NCBI RefSeq assembly: GCF_002008365.1
Contig: NZ_MRDL01000054.1
Span: forward strand, 1 to 64,000
Length of the DNA stretch: 64,000 nucleotides
Direction of reading: 5' to 3'
Source: Rhizobium leguminosarum bv. viciae USDA 2370
GTDB taxonomy: Bacteria; Pseudomonadota; Alphaproteobacteria; Rhizobiales; Rhizobiaceae
The notes below the pieces were generated by a model. It was not told the DNA's origin. It ran no database searches and worked only from the letters and a program-made list of their open reading frames with translations. Of this stretch, positions 25,283 through 34,189 are shown in pieces; positions within the stretch are counted from its first letter, which is position 1, and each line of letters begins with the position of its first letter. The position numbers and the translations under genes are program-made.

Positions 25283-26289
25283 GCCAGCCGGCCATCGTCT
25301 TTGCCATGCAACCGTCGCGCACGGAGCATGTGCTGCCGGATGAGGTCCTGCGCCGGCTGAGTGGCATCGGTCGCCTGCTGGATCCCAAACCGCTGCAGCG
25401 CTTCGACGACGAGCGTGCGAGACGTCTGCTGGCCCAAGCCGAAATCCTGATCACCGGCTGGGGCGGGCCCTATGTCGGGCCCGAAATCCTCGCCGCCGCG
25501 CCGCATCTTAAGCTCATCGTCCATGCGGCGGGCACGGTCAAAGGCGTCATAGACGACGCCATCTTCGAAGCCGGTATCCCGGTCAGCCATTCGGCCGAGG
25601 CCAATGCCGTGCCGGTGGCCGAATTCACGCTGGCGGCGATCATCTTCGCCGGCAAGCGCGTTTTCCGTTTCCGCGATCTCTACGTCGCCGATCGAAACCG
25701 CAACCGCACCCATCCGATGCAGCGCGAAGCGATCGGAAATTACCGCCGCACCGTTGGCATCGTCGGCGCTTCGCGCATCGGCCGGCGCGTCATCGAGCTC
25801 TTGAAACCCTTTGATTATAGACTGCTGCTCGCCGATCCGACGCTTGATGCCGCCGAGGCAGCCGGCCTCGGAACGGAAAAGGTCGATCTCGACGAACTGA
25901 TGCGGCAAGCGGACATCGTTTCCCTGCATGCGCCGTCGCTGCCGTCGACGCGGCATATGATCGATGCGCGAAGGCTGTCGCTGATGAAGGACGGCGCGAC
26001 GCTCGTCAACACGGCGCGCGGCATTCTCATCGATGAGGCCGCGCTGCTTTCGACGCTCAAGACCGGCCGTATCGACGCGGTCCTCGATGTCACCGATCCG
26101 GAGATCCCGGAGGCGGGTTCTGCTTTCTACGATCTGCCGAACGTCTTTCTGACACCGCATATTGCCGGCGCTATCGGATTGGAACGGGCGCGCCTCGGCG
26201 AGATGGCCGTGGACGAGATCGAGCGCTTCGTGACCGGTCAGCCGCTGCTCTACCAGATCCATCAGGCAAATCTCGAAAACATCGCCTGA
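25279..26289 (+). CDS. D-2-hydroxyacid dehydrogenase family protein
   Basis: 336 aa NAD(P)-dependent dehydrogenase. The Rossmann loop is GIVGASRIGRRV, with Ala-Ser in place of the second and third Gly-containing positions of GxGxxG. The catalytic triad is seen as Arg in NTARGILIDE, Glu in DVTDPEIPE and His in TPHIAGA. It overlaps the DUF2264 gene by 4 bases, so the products probably act in one route on a sugar-acid intermediate. The substrate is unknown. It converges with the minus-strand oxidoreductase at 26319. Confidence 0.85.
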   Translation: MSQPAIVFAMQPSRTEHVLPDEVLRRLSGIGRLLDPKPLQRFDDERARRLLAQAEILITGWGGPYVGPEILAAAPHLKLIVHAAGTVKGVIDDAIFEAGIPVSHSAEANAVPVAEFTLAAIIFAGKRVFRFRDLYVADRNRNRTHPMQREAIGNYRRTVGIVGASRIGRRVIELLKPFDYRLLLADPTLDAAEAAGLGTEKVDLDELMRQADIVSLHAPSLPSTRHMIDARRLSLMKDGATLVNTARGILIDEAALLSTLKTGRIDAVLDVTDPEIPEAGSAFYDLPNVFLTPHIAGAIGLERARLGEMAVDEIERFVTGQPLLYQIHQANLENIA

Positions 26290-26318
26290 GGCGCGTCAAG
26301 GGGCTTAGGCAACAGGTA

Positions 26319-27596
26319 TCAGCGCGACGTCCTCAGCGAATTTGGCGAACCGTCATTGGCAAGTTCGGGCATGAGATCGGCAATGTTGACCAACTTGCCG
26401 GTGCGCGAACTCGTCAGCGCGGCAATGCCGCAAAGCACGGACATGGCGCCCGCCCGCGTGCCGGCGCGCTGGGCGAGCCTGTCTTCAATATCGGGTTTGA
26501 AAATCATATTGCGCATCCGGTCGTCGCCGCCGTAGTGGCCGCCTGTGAAATGCGGAACGACGATGCGCTCCACCGCCTCTTTGCCGTTCGGGAAATTGCG
26601 GATGAGGAGGATGGTGTCCTCCTTCGGCTCTTCCCAGGGCTGGGCCTCATATTGACGAAGCTCAATGCGCCCTTTGGTGCCGTTGAAGGCAAGGTGATGG
26701 CCTTCGATCGGTTGGAAGGTGTTCAGCGAATAAGAGACATGGACGTTGTTGCGGTAACGGAGCGACACCACCATCGTATCAGGAATGTCGATGTCCTCGC
26801 GGAAGACGCAGCCGTCTCGGAAGTAGCCGTCGATCTTCGAGGGATCCTCGTAGAGTGAATCGAGGAAGGGATCTGCCTCGAGATCGAGGTAGTAGTCGCA
26901 TTCATGCGTGTGCGGACAGAGCTTGCAGCGCGGGCCGCGGAACGGGCCCTTGCGACCGTAATTCTGCAAGTCGGCGAAGGAGGTGACGGCGTCGGGATCG
27001 CTGTCGAGATACCAATTCAGCAGATCGAAATGATGGGTCGCCTTGTGGACGAACAGACTGCCGGAATTTTCCGTATAGGCATGCCAGCGGCGGAAGTAGT
27101 CGGCGCCGTGCTTGGAGTTCAGATACCAGTGGAAGTCGACCGAGGTGACCCGGCCGATTTCGCCGGCATTCAGCAGTTCCTTGATCTTCGCAGCCGTCGG
27201 CGCATAGCGATAGTTGAAGGACACGTCGACCCGGCGACCCGTGCGCTTTTCGGCATCCAGAATCCGGCGAATCTTTTCGACCGAGGTCGTCATTGGCTTT
27301 TCGGTAATGACGTCGATGCCGGACTCCAGCGCCCGCACGACAATGTCGTCATGCGTATGGTCGGGCGTACAGACGATGACCAGATCCGGCTTCTGCTCGT
27401 TGAGCATCGAATCGATGTTTTCGTAGAGCGGTGCATTGCTGCCGATCATGTTACGCGCGCGTTCCCCGCGCAGCGAATTCTTCTCGACGATCGCGGTCAG
27501 GTCGACATGCTCGCGCCAGCCGGCAAGCAGATCCTTGCCCCACATGGTGGTGCCGCGGTTTCCCGTACCGATCAGGGCAAAACGGCGTTTTTCCAT
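26319..27596 (-). CDS. Gfo/Idh/MocA-family oxidoreductase (first copy)
   Basis: 425 aa. The N-terminal NAD(P) site is ALIGTGNRGTTMWG; EKPMTTSVEKIRR holds the family EKP Lys; the second domain includes VDFHWYLNSKHGADYFRRWH. An unusual Cys/His set, CKLCPHTHECDY, may bind a metal. The start at 27596 follows GGAGGATCATTCG and is preferred over 27614. The 154-base gap to the isomerase gene contains a palindromic element, so it may be a separate transcript. The substrate is unknown; members oxidise or epimerise sugars, inositols or glycosides. Confidence 0.87.
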   Translation of the reverse strand: MEKRRFALIGTGNRGTTMWGKDLLAGWREHVDLTAIVEKNSLRGERARNMIGSNAPLYENIDSMLNEQKPDLVIVCTPDHTHDDIVVRALESGIDVITEKPMTTSVEKIRRILDAEKRTGRRVDVSFNYRYAPTAAKIKELLNAGEIGRVTSVDFHWYLNSKHGADYFRRWHAYTENSGSLFVHKATHHFDLLNWYLDSDPDAVTSFADLQNYGRKGPFRGPRCKLCPHTHECDYYLDLEADPFLDSLYEDPSKIDGYFRDGCVFREDIDIPDTMVVSLRYRNNVHVSYSLNTFQPIEGHHLAFNGTKGRIELRQYEAQPWEEPKEDTILLIRNFPNGKEAVERIVVPHFTGGHYGGDDRMRNMIFKPDIEDRLAQRAGTRAGAMSVLCGIAALTSSRTGKLVNIADLMPELANDGSPNSLRTSR

Positions 27597-27644
27597 CGAA
27601 TGATCCTCCTGCATGCGTGATGAAACAAATACTGAAAATCAGGC

Positions 27645-27754
27645 CTAAAGCGCGTCGCGATCTTTCAGATTCGCGTGGCCCGCGCTTCAGGTCTTTGGTT
27701 TTTCGCACATCATGGTCGCAAAACCGCTGCACACTTTTGTGCGACACGCTTTAG
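27645..27754. repeat. intergenic palindromic mosaic element
   Basis: Flanked by a 13-base inverted repeat (CTAAAGCGCGTCG at 27645; CGACACGCTTTAG at 27742; 12 of 13 pairing). Inside are a hairpin around 27655-27677 and the GTCGCAAAACCGCTGCACAC core at 27715-27745. Its right end supplies the TAA stop of the isomerase gene. Confidence 0.7.
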
Positions 27755-28575
27755 CAGCAGCTCCTGAAGCGCTCGACGCAGGTGGCGATCACTTCCTCGG
27801 CCGGGCGTTTCCACCAGTTTTCGGCCGAAAAGATTTCCACCTCCTGCGCGCCGAAGAAACCGGCGGTCTCCACCATCCGTCTTATGCCTTTGAGGTCGAT
27901 CACACCATCGCCCATCATGCCGCGGTCGAGCAGCATGTCCTTTGTCGGCACCAGCCAGTCGCAGATATGATGGGCAAAGATGCGTTTCATGCGCCCGGCG
28001 CGGGCAATCTGGTTGGCAAGATCGGGGTCCCACCAGACGTGATAGACATCGACAGCAACGCCGACATCCTCCCCGAGCTGCTCGCACATGTCGAGCGCCT
28101 GGCCGAGTGTATTCACGCAGGCACGGTCGGCGGCATACATTGGATGCAGCGGCTCGATAGCGAGCTTTACACCCGAGGCCTGCGCATGCGGCATTACGGC
28201 GGCGATGCCGTCGAACACCATCTGGCGGGCGGCGACGATGTCCTTCGAACTGCCCGGCAGGCCGCCGACGACGAGCACGAGGCAATCGGCTGAAAATGCC
28301 GCCGCTTCGTCGATGGCACGCCTGTTGTCGTCGAGATTTTTCTGCCAGTCGGCATCGTTTGCCGCCGGGAAGAAGCCGCCGCGGCAAAGCCCGGTCAGCT
28401 TGATGCCGTTGGATTTGACGATACGCACCGCTTCATCGAGACCGACCTTGGCAACCTGGTCGCGCCAGGGCGCGATCGCGGTGATGCCGTGTTTCAGGCA
28501 GATATCGACGGCCTGGGCAAAGCCGCACTGTTCGCGGATCGTCGCCAGATTGATCGAAAGCCCTTCGACCTGCAT
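27751..28575 (-). CDS. sugar phosphate isomerase/epimerase (TIM barrel, IolE-like)
   Basis: 274 aa xylose-isomerase-like TIM barrel. Metal-site residues fit the family: Glu in LAIEPLHPMYAADRA, Asp in VAVDVYHVWWDPDLA, His in IFAHHICDW and Glu in EVEIFSAENWW. Such enzymes epimerise or dehydrate keto-sugars and often pair with Gfo/Idh/MocA dehydrogenases, as here. It lies 28 bases after the DUF993 gene in a minus-strand operon headed by the oxidoreductase at 30919. Its stop codon lies within the palindromic element. Confidence 0.87.
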   Translation of the reverse strand: MQVEGLSINLATIREQCGFAQAVDICLKHGITAIAPWRDQVAKVGLDEAVRIVKSNGIKLTGLCRGGFFPAANDADWQKNLDDNRRAIDEAAAFSADCLVLVVGGLPGSSKDIVAARQMVFDGIAAVMPHAQASGVKLAIEPLHPMYAADRACVNTLGQALDMCEQLGEDVGVAVDVYHVWWDPDLANQIARAGRMKRIFAHHICDWLVPTKDMLLDRGMMGDGVIDLKGIRRMVETAGFFGAQEVEIFSAENWWKRPAEEVIATCVERFRSCC

Positions 28576-28603
28576 GTCATTCTCCTCCCATCACCTCAGC
28601 GCT

Positions 28604-29767
28604 TCAGTTGACGCCGTGGACGGCGAGCACTTGACGCATGCGGCTTGCAGCAAGTTCGGGATCTGCCAGAACCCGTGCCTTGTCGGCCAGGCGGAAGAGT
28701 TCGGCCAGATGCGTCAGCGAGCGGGTGCTCTGCTGGCCGCCGACCATGACAAAATGGTCCTGCAGGCCGTTGAGATAGGCGAGGAAGACGACGCCGGTCT
28801 TGTAGAAGCGGGTCGGCGCCTTGAAGATGTGGCGCGACAGCGGCACGGTCGGCTCCAGCAGATCGAAGAATTCATGGTTGCTTTTGCGGCCGAGCGCTTC
28901 GAGGGCTGCCGAGGCTGCCGGCGCGATCGCATCGAAAATGCCGAGCAGCGCGTCGGAATGGCCTTCTTCGTCGCCGGCAATCAGTTCGGCATAGTTGAAA
29001 TCGTCGCCGGTATACATGCGCACGCCTTTCGGCAACCGGCGGCGCATCGCCACTTCCTTCTCCTTGGAGAGCAGCGAGATCTTGATGCCGTCGACCTTGT
29101 CGGCATGGGCTTCGATCACCTCAAGGCAGGTGGACATGGCTTGGATATGATCACCATTGCCCCAATAACCCTCGAGTGCCGGATCGAACATTTCCCCGAG
29201 CCAATGGATGATGACGGGTTCCCTGACCTGGCGGAGGATGCGGTCATAGACGCTTACATAGTCGTCCGGTCCTTTGGCGGCGGCGGCAAGCGCCCGGCTT
29301 GCCATCAGGATGATGCGGCCGCCGGCCGCCTCCACCGTTTCGATCTGCTCCTCATAGGCCCTGAGGATCGTGTCGATAGTGACGTCAGGTCCCGGCGTCA
29401 GATGGTCGGTGCCGGCGCCGCAGGCGATCAGCGCGTCCTTGCGGCCGGCCGCCTCACTGAGCGCCCGGCGGATGAGGTCGCGCGCATCCGGCCAGCCGAG
29501 GCCCATGCCGCGCTGCGCCGTATCCATCGCTTCGGCAACGCCGAGGCCGAGATCCCAGAGCCGATGGCGGAAGGCGAGCGTCCGCTCCCAATCGATCGCC
29601 GGTGTCAGCCACGGATCGTTGTCGGCGAGCGGATCGGCGACGACATGGGCCGCGGCAAAGGCGATGCGTGGAAAGGCCTTGGCGTCGCGCTTGGCGAGCG
29701 CGATCGGCGTGCCTGTCAGCGTGTAGGGAACGATCTTGCCGTCAAGAGGGAGATTGATCGTCGTCAC
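28604..29767 (-). CDS. DUF993 family protein (dihydrodipicolinate-synthase-like aldolase)
   Basis: 387 aa. The DUF993 family has a DapA-type barrel. Visible segments include GTDHLTPGPDVTIDTILRAYEEQI, shown here only in part as GAGTDHLTPGPDVT, then VIIHWLGEMFDPALEGYWG and VDGIKISLLSKEKE, where Lys in GIKIS is the candidate Schiff-base residue. It starts 3 bases after the oxidoreductase gene. An aldolase or retro-aldol step on a dehydrogenated sugar is plausible; the reaction is not known to me. Confidence 0.84.
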   Translation of the reverse strand: MTTINLPLDGKIVPYTLTGTPIALAKRDAKAFPRIAFAAAHVVADPLADNDPWLTPAIDWERTLAFRHRLWDLGLGVAEAMDTAQRGMGLGWPDARDLIRRALSEAAGRKDALIACGAGTDHLTPGPDVTIDTILRAYEEQIETVEAAGGRIILMASRALAAAAKGPDDYVSVYDRILRQVREPVIIHWLGEMFDPALEGYWGNGDHIQAMSTCLEVIEAHADKVDGIKISLLSKEKEVAMRRRLPKGVRMYTGDDFNYAELIAGDEEGHSDALLGIFDAIAPAASAALEALGRKSNHEFFDLLEPTVPLSRHIFKAPTRFYKTGVVFLAYLNGLQDHFVMVGGQQSTRSLTHLAELFRLADKARVLADPELAASRMRQVLAVHGVN

Positions 29768-29770
29768 GGC

Positions 29771-30919
29771 TCAGAACTCCAGTGCGGGAACATCGAGCCA
29801 GCGGCGCTCGGCCCATGATTTCAGGCCGAGTTCGGCAAGCTGTACGCCCTTGGCGCCGGCTTCCAGGCCATAGGGCCACGGCGCATCTTCGACGACATGG
29901 CGGATGAACATTTCCCACTGGGCCTTGAAGCCGTTGTCGAATGGCTGCGTGTCAGGAACCTCGTCCCAGGTCTTGTAGAAGTCGATCGTTTGCGGCTGGT
30001 CCGGGTTCCAGACTGGCTTCGGCGTGTTGACGCGGTGCTGGCTCCAGCATTTCGTCAGGCCGGCGACGGCCGAACCATGTGTGCCGTCGACCTGGAAGGT
30101 GACGAGGTCGTCGCGGCGGACGCGAACGGCCCAGGAGGAATTGATCTGCGCGATCGCGCCGCCTTCGAGCTCGAAGGTCGCATAGGCCGCATCGTCCGTG
30201 TCGCAATCATAGGGCTTGCCCTGCTCGTCGATGCGCTGGCCGATATGAGTGGCGCCGAGGCAGGAGACAGCCTTGACCTCCCCGAACAGATTGTCGAGCA
30301 CGTAGCGCCAGTGGCAGAGCATGTCGAGAATGATGCCGCCGCCGTCGCCTTTACGGTAGTTCCAGGACGGGCGCTGAGCCGGCACGCCCCAATCGCCTTC
30401 GAAAACCCAGTAGCCGAATTCGCCGCGCACCGAGAGGATCTTGCCGAAGAAGCCGGAATCCCTGAGCAGCGCCAGCTTGCGCAGGCCGGGCAGGAAGAGC
30501 TTGTCCTGCACGACGCCGTGCTTGAGGCCGGAGCCGCGCGCCTTGCGCGCAAGGTCGAGTGCCACCTGCAGATCGTCGGAGATCGGCTTTTCGCAATAGA
30601 CATGCTTGCCGGCATCGAGCGCCTTGGACAGCAGCTCGGCTCGCATCAGCGTCGTGCCTGCGTCGAAGAAGATCGTGTCGTCGGGATTGGCAAGAGCCGC
30701 ATCGAGATCGGTCGACCAGCGCTTGATGCCGTGCTTCTTCGCCAGCTCGTCCATCTTGGCGCCGTTGCGGCCGACGATGATCGGGTCGATCTCGAGTTTC
30801 TCGCCCGATTTGAGCGTGATGCCGCCCTGGTCGCGGAAAGCGAGAATCGAACGCACCAGGTGCTGATTGTACCCCATGCGGCCGGTGACGCCGTGCAAGA
30901 TGATCCCCAAGCGTGCCAT
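29771..30919 (-). CDS. Gfo/Idh/MocA-family oxidoreductase (second copy)
   Basis: 382 aa. The start at 30919 follows GGGAGGAAAAA and gives MARLGIILHGVTGRMGYN with the nucleotide-binding loop. YCEKPISDDLQVALDLA carries the family EKP motif. First gene of the minus-strand operon 30919-27751. It is preceded by a perfect 16-bp palindrome at 30982-30997 that closely resembles one upstream of the divergent transporter operon, which suggests control by the TetR-family protein at 31062. Confidence 0.88.
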   Translation of the reverse strand: MARLGIILHGVTGRMGYNQHLVRSILAFRDQGGITLKSGEKLEIDPIIVGRNGAKMDELAKKHGIKRWSTDLDAALANPDDTIFFDAGTTLMRAELLSKALDAGKHVYCEKPISDDLQVALDLARKARGSGLKHGVVQDKLFLPGLRKLALLRDSGFFGKILSVRGEFGYWVFEGDWGVPAQRPSWNYRKGDGGGIILDMLCHWRYVLDNLFGEVKAVSCLGATHIGQRIDEQGKPYDCDTDDAAYATFELEGGAIAQINSSWAVRVRRDDLVTFQVDGTHGSAVAGLTKCWSQHRVNTPKPVWNPDQPQTIDFYKTWDEVPDTQPFDNGFKAQWEMFIRHVVEDAPWPYGLEAGAKGVQLAELGLKSWAERRWLDVPALEF

Positions 30920-30981
30920 TTTTTCCTCCCAGCAATCTTTTGCGGCGGGAGCGGGCATCCTGGCCCGGCCCTCCCAAGCCG

Positions 30982-30997
30982 GTAACTAAACAGTTAC
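30982..30997. promoter_or_regulatory. palindromic operator of the minus-strand arm
   Basis: GTAACTAAACAGTTAC has perfect 6-bp arms around AAAC. On the minus strand a TTGACA (31027-31022), an 18-base spacer and CATCAA end exactly where the palindrome begins. A binding protein would therefore block initiation. Confidence 0.7.
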
Positions 30998-31061
30998 TTG
31001 ATGGCAGAAGATCGGAGCGGCTGTCAAGAGTCAAATCCGATTTTCGAGATCAGGAAAGGCT

Positions 31062-31739
31062 CTAGCGCTTGATCGAGGCGAGCGTGACGTGGACGATATG
31101 CCTCTCCCAGGCATTGAGATGGGTCGGCTCGATCAGGTCGCGGCCGAAGATCGTCGACAGCGTGTACTGGTTGGAAAGGTAGAAATAACCGAGCGAGGCG
31201 ATCGTGAGGTAGACATGCAGGGGATCGGCGGTCTGGATGAAGACGCCCTGCTTCTTTCCCTGCTCGAGCACTTGAGAAAGCTCGCCGATCAAATGCGAAT
31301 GCAGTTCCTTGAGCCGGACGGACTGACGCAGCCAGCGGGCGCGATGCAGATTTTCCGTGCCGAGCAGGCTGAGAAATTCCGGATGCTGGAGAAAATAACG
31401 CCAGGTGAAGAGTGCCAGTTCGCCGATGCCTTCCTCCGGGCTGCGGTCGCCGATATGAAGCGCGCGCTCGGCGGTGCGGATGCCGACATAGGCTTCTTCG
31501 AGCACCTTGAGGTAGAGCTGCTCCTTGTCGCCGAAATAATGATAGAGCATCCGCTTGTTGGTGCCAGCGCGCTCGGCGATCGCATCGACGCGAGCCCCAC
31601 CCATGCCGTTTTCAGCGAATTCCCGGGTTGCCGCTTCGAGGATCGCAGCGCGTGTCCGCTCCGGATCGCGGTGGGCCGCCCGTTCCGCGACCGGGCGTCG
31701 AGACCGTTTCTTTGCCCCCTTCTCCCCGCTGTCGTTCAT
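31062..31739 (-). CDS. TetR-family transcriptional regulator
   Basis: 225 aa. The HTH is canonical (ILEAATREFAENGMGGARVD, then IAERAGTNKRMLYHYFGDKE). The larger C-terminal domain is ligand-binding. GGAGGTGGAGAG precedes the ATG at 31739. The gene sits between the oxidoreductase operon and the ABC importer operon. Matching palindromes before each (30982, 31860) make it the best candidate for their common repressor, responding to the imported sugar or a metabolite. The basic N-terminal run KKRSRR is normal for the family. Confidence 0.9.
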   Translation of the reverse strand: MNDSGEKGAKKRSRRPVAERAAHRDPERTRAAILEAATREFAENGMGGARVDAIAERAGTNKRMLYHYFGDKEQLYLKVLEEAYVGIRTAERALHIGDRSPEEGIGELALFTWRYFLQHPEFLSLLGTENLHRARWLRQSVRLKELHSHLIGELSQVLEQGKKQGVFIQTADPLHVYLTIASLGYFYLSNQYTLSTIFGRDLIEPTHLNAWERHIVHVTLASIKR

Positions 31740-31829
31740 CTCTCCACCTCCGTCTTCACATGTTGCGCTCATAAGCCTTCGGTGCGAAATTGTAAAAACC
31801 GAATTTGAACGGCCCGCGAGCGACACCGC

Positions 31830-31859
31830 TTGACACGCTCGCCGCTTTGCCCGTAGCTT
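31830..31859 (+). promoter_or_regulatory. candidate promoter of the ABC importer operon
   Basis: TTGACA (31830-31835), an 18-base spacer and TAGCTT (31854-31859), immediately followed by the palindrome at 31860. Spacing and order are the same as on the minus-strand arm. Confidence 0.55.
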
Positions 31860-31875
31860 GTAACCAATTAGTTAT
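31860..31875. promoter_or_regulatory. palindromic operator of the importer arm
   Basis: GTAACCAATTAGTTAT matches the 30982 palindrome at 12 of 16 positions and keeps the GTAAC/GTTA arms. A further half-site, GTAACTAGGTT, starts at 31886. Confidence 0.6.
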
Positions 31876-31936
31876 TTATGCAAGGGTAACTAGGTTCGGA
31901 AGCGTGTGGAGGCGCTTCCCTTTGGAGGAGGAAAAA

Positions 31937-33223
31937 ATGAGCCTACGTGTAAGCAGACGTAATTTCGTTGCGGGAGGAGCGACGCTTCTTTCGCTCTCGG
32001 CGCTGGGAACCAGCGCTTTGGCACAGGAAACGCGCCTGCGTCTCCTGTGGTGGGGCTCGCAGCCGCGCGCCGATCGCACCAACAAGGTATCGCAGCTCTA
32101 TCAGACGAAGAAGCCGGGCACGTCGATCACCGGCGAATTCCTCGGCTGGGGCGACTACTGGCCGCGCCTTGCGACCCAGGTCGCCGGCCGCAACGCGCCC
32201 GATGTCATCCAGATGGACTATCGCTATATCGTCCAGTATGCGCGGCGCGGCGCGCTCGCCCCGCTCGAATCCTATATGCCGGCCAAGCTCAACCTCGACG
32301 ATTTCGACAAGGCGCAGATCGAAGGCGGCAGTGTCGACGGCCACCTCTACGGCGTCAGCCTCGGGGCGAATTCGGCGGCCACGGTCCTGAACACCACTGC
32401 CTTCAAGGAGGCCGGCGTCGATCTGCCGACCCAGGCAACCACCTGGGAAGAATTCGGCCGCATCGGTGCGGAGATCACCAAGGCGGGCAAACGCAAGGGC
32501 ATGTTCGGCATGGCCGACGGCAGCGGCGGTGAACCACTGTTCGAAAATTGGCTGCGTCAGCGCGGCAAGGCGCTTTATACTGCCGACGGCAAGATCGCCT
32601 TCGGCGTGGACGATGCCTCGGAATGGTACGACATGTGGGCCAAGTTCCGGGCTGCCGGCGCCTGCGTTCCTGCCGATGTCCAGGCCCTCGATAAGAACGA
32701 TATCGAAACCAACACGATATCGCTCGGCAAGTCGGCCGCTGGTTTCGCCCATTCCAACCAGTTCGTCGCCTATCAGGCAATGAACAAGGACAAGCTGGCG
32801 CTGACCAACTACATGCGGGTCAAGGCGGATTCGAAGGGCGGCCACTACCGCAAGCCGTCGATGTTCTTCTCGGTCTCCGCCCAGTCGAAAGCTGTGGACC
32901 TGGCCGTGGACTACGTCAATTTCTTCGTCAAGGACCCTGAGGCAGCGCTGCTTCTGGATGTCGAACGCGGCATTCCCGAATCGAGCGCCATGCGTGAGGT
33001 CGTCGCGGCGAAGCTCGACGAGAACGGCAAGATTGCGCTGGCCTATGTCAGCGGCCTTGGCGAACTCGCCGGCAAATTGCCGCCGCCACCGCCCGCCGGC
33101 GCCGGTGAAGGCGAGCTGACCCTACGCAACATCGCCGAACAAGTGGCCTTTGGACAGGTATCTCCTTCCGATGGCGGCAAACAGCTTGTCGATGAAATCA
33201 CGCAGATTCTCGCACGAGGCTGA
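31937..33223 (+). CDS. ABC sugar-binding protein (family 1), Tat signal
   Basis: 428 aa. Twin-Arg signal SRRNFVAGGATLLSLSALGT with cleavage after ALA near residue 29. The mature protein is similar along its length to the orphan binding protein at 20957 and has the same length. AGGAGGAAAAA fixes the ATG at 31937, upstream of which the frame remains open to 31805. First gene of an operon with two permeases, an oxidoreductase and an ATPase. An oligosaccharide or modified sugar is the likely ligand. Confidence 0.92.
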   Translation: MSLRVSRRNFVAGGATLLSLSALGTSALAQETRLRLLWWGSQPRADRTNKVSQLYQTKKPGTSITGEFLGWGDYWPRLATQVAGRNAPDVIQMDYRYIVQYARRGALAPLESYMPAKLNLDDFDKAQIEGGSVDGHLYGVSLGANSAATVLNTTAFKEAGVDLPTQATTWEEFGRIGAEITKAGKRKGMFGMADGSGGEPLFENWLRQRGKALYTADGKIAFGVDDASEWYDMWAKFRAAGACVPADVQALDKNDIETNTISLGKSAAGFAHSNQFVAYQAMNKDKLALTNYMRVKADSKGGHYRKPSMFFSVSAQSKAVDLAVDYVNFFVKDPEAALLLDVERGIPESSAMREVVAAKLDENGKIALAYVSGLGELAGKLPPPPPAGAGEGELTLRNIAEQVAFGQVSPSDGGKQLVDEITQILARG

Positions 33224-33229
33224 TCCCGT

Positions 33230-34189
33230 ATGAGCAATGCGATGCGCACGCCCGCAGGGGCCATAAATGTGGAAAGATATCAGGGGGCCGTGGCCGAAGG
33301 ACGCTTCAGGCGTCTCTGGAATGCCAATGCTCCCGGCTATCTCTTCCTTCTTCCGTGGCTCATCGGCTTTTTCGGGCTGACGCTCGGGCCGGCCCTGATT
33401 TCGCTCTACCTCTCCTTCACCGACTTCGACATGCTGCAGTCGCCGAGGTGGGTGGGAATGGCGAATTATGTGCGCATCGCCACGGCCGATCCGAAATTCT
33501 CGGCCGCCATGCACGTCACTCTGACTTATGTCGTCTTCTCGGTGCCGTTCAAACTGACCTTCGCCTTGCTGGTCGCCATGGCCCTGAACCGCGGCCTGCG
33601 TGGGCTGTCGATCTACCGCGCCATCTTCTATCTCCCCTCATTGCTGGGCGGCAGCGTGGCGATCGCCGTGCTCTGGCGTCAGCTTTTCGCCAGCGATGGC
33701 CTCGTCAATGCCGCACTCTCGCATTTCGGCATCGAAGGCCCAAGCTGGATCTCGCATCCGAACTATTCGATCTACACGCTGGTGGCTCTGTCCGTCTGGC
33801 AGTTCGGCTCGCCGATGATTATTTTCCTGGCCGGCCTGCGCCAGATCCCGCAGGATATGTATGAGGCCGCCAGCCTCGACGGCGCCTCGAAGTTCCGGCA
33901 ATTCTACAAGATCACGCTGCCACTTCTGACCCCGGTGATCTTCTTCAACGCCGTCGTCCAGACGATTGAAGCCTTCAAGGCATTCACACCAGCCTTCATC
34001 ATCTCCGGCGGCACGGGCGGTCCGATCAATTCGACGCTCTTCTACACGCTCTACCTCTATCAGGAAGCCTTCGGCAATTTCCGCATGGGCTACGCCTCGG
34101 CACTCGCCTGGATCCTGGTGGTGATCATCGCGATCTTCACCGCCTTCTCCTTCCTGACCTCACGTTATTGGGTGCACTACGATGACTGA
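33230..34189 (+). CDS. ABC sugar permease, MalF-type
   Basis: 319 aa, six predicted helices starting at LFLLPWLIGFFGLTLGPAL. The EAA loop (YEAASLDGASKFRQFYKITL) that contacts the ATPase is present near residue 220. It starts 6 bases after the binding-protein gene and overlaps the second permease by 8 bases. Confidence 0.93.
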   Translation: MSNAMRTPAGAINVERYQGAVAEGRFRRLWNANAPGYLFLLPWLIGFFGLTLGPALISLYLSFTDFDMLQSPRWVGMANYVRIATADPKFSAAMHVTLTYVVFSVPFKLTFALLVAMALNRGLRGLSIYRAIFYLPSLLGGSVAIAVLWRQLFASDGLVNAALSHFGIEGPSWISHPNYSIYTLVALSVWQFGSPMIIFLAGLRQIPQDMYEAASLDGASKFRQFYKITLPLLTPVIFFNAVVQTIEAFKAFTPAFIISGGTGGPINSTLFYTLYLYQEAFGNFRMGYASALAWILVVIIAIFTAFSFLTSRYWVHYDD

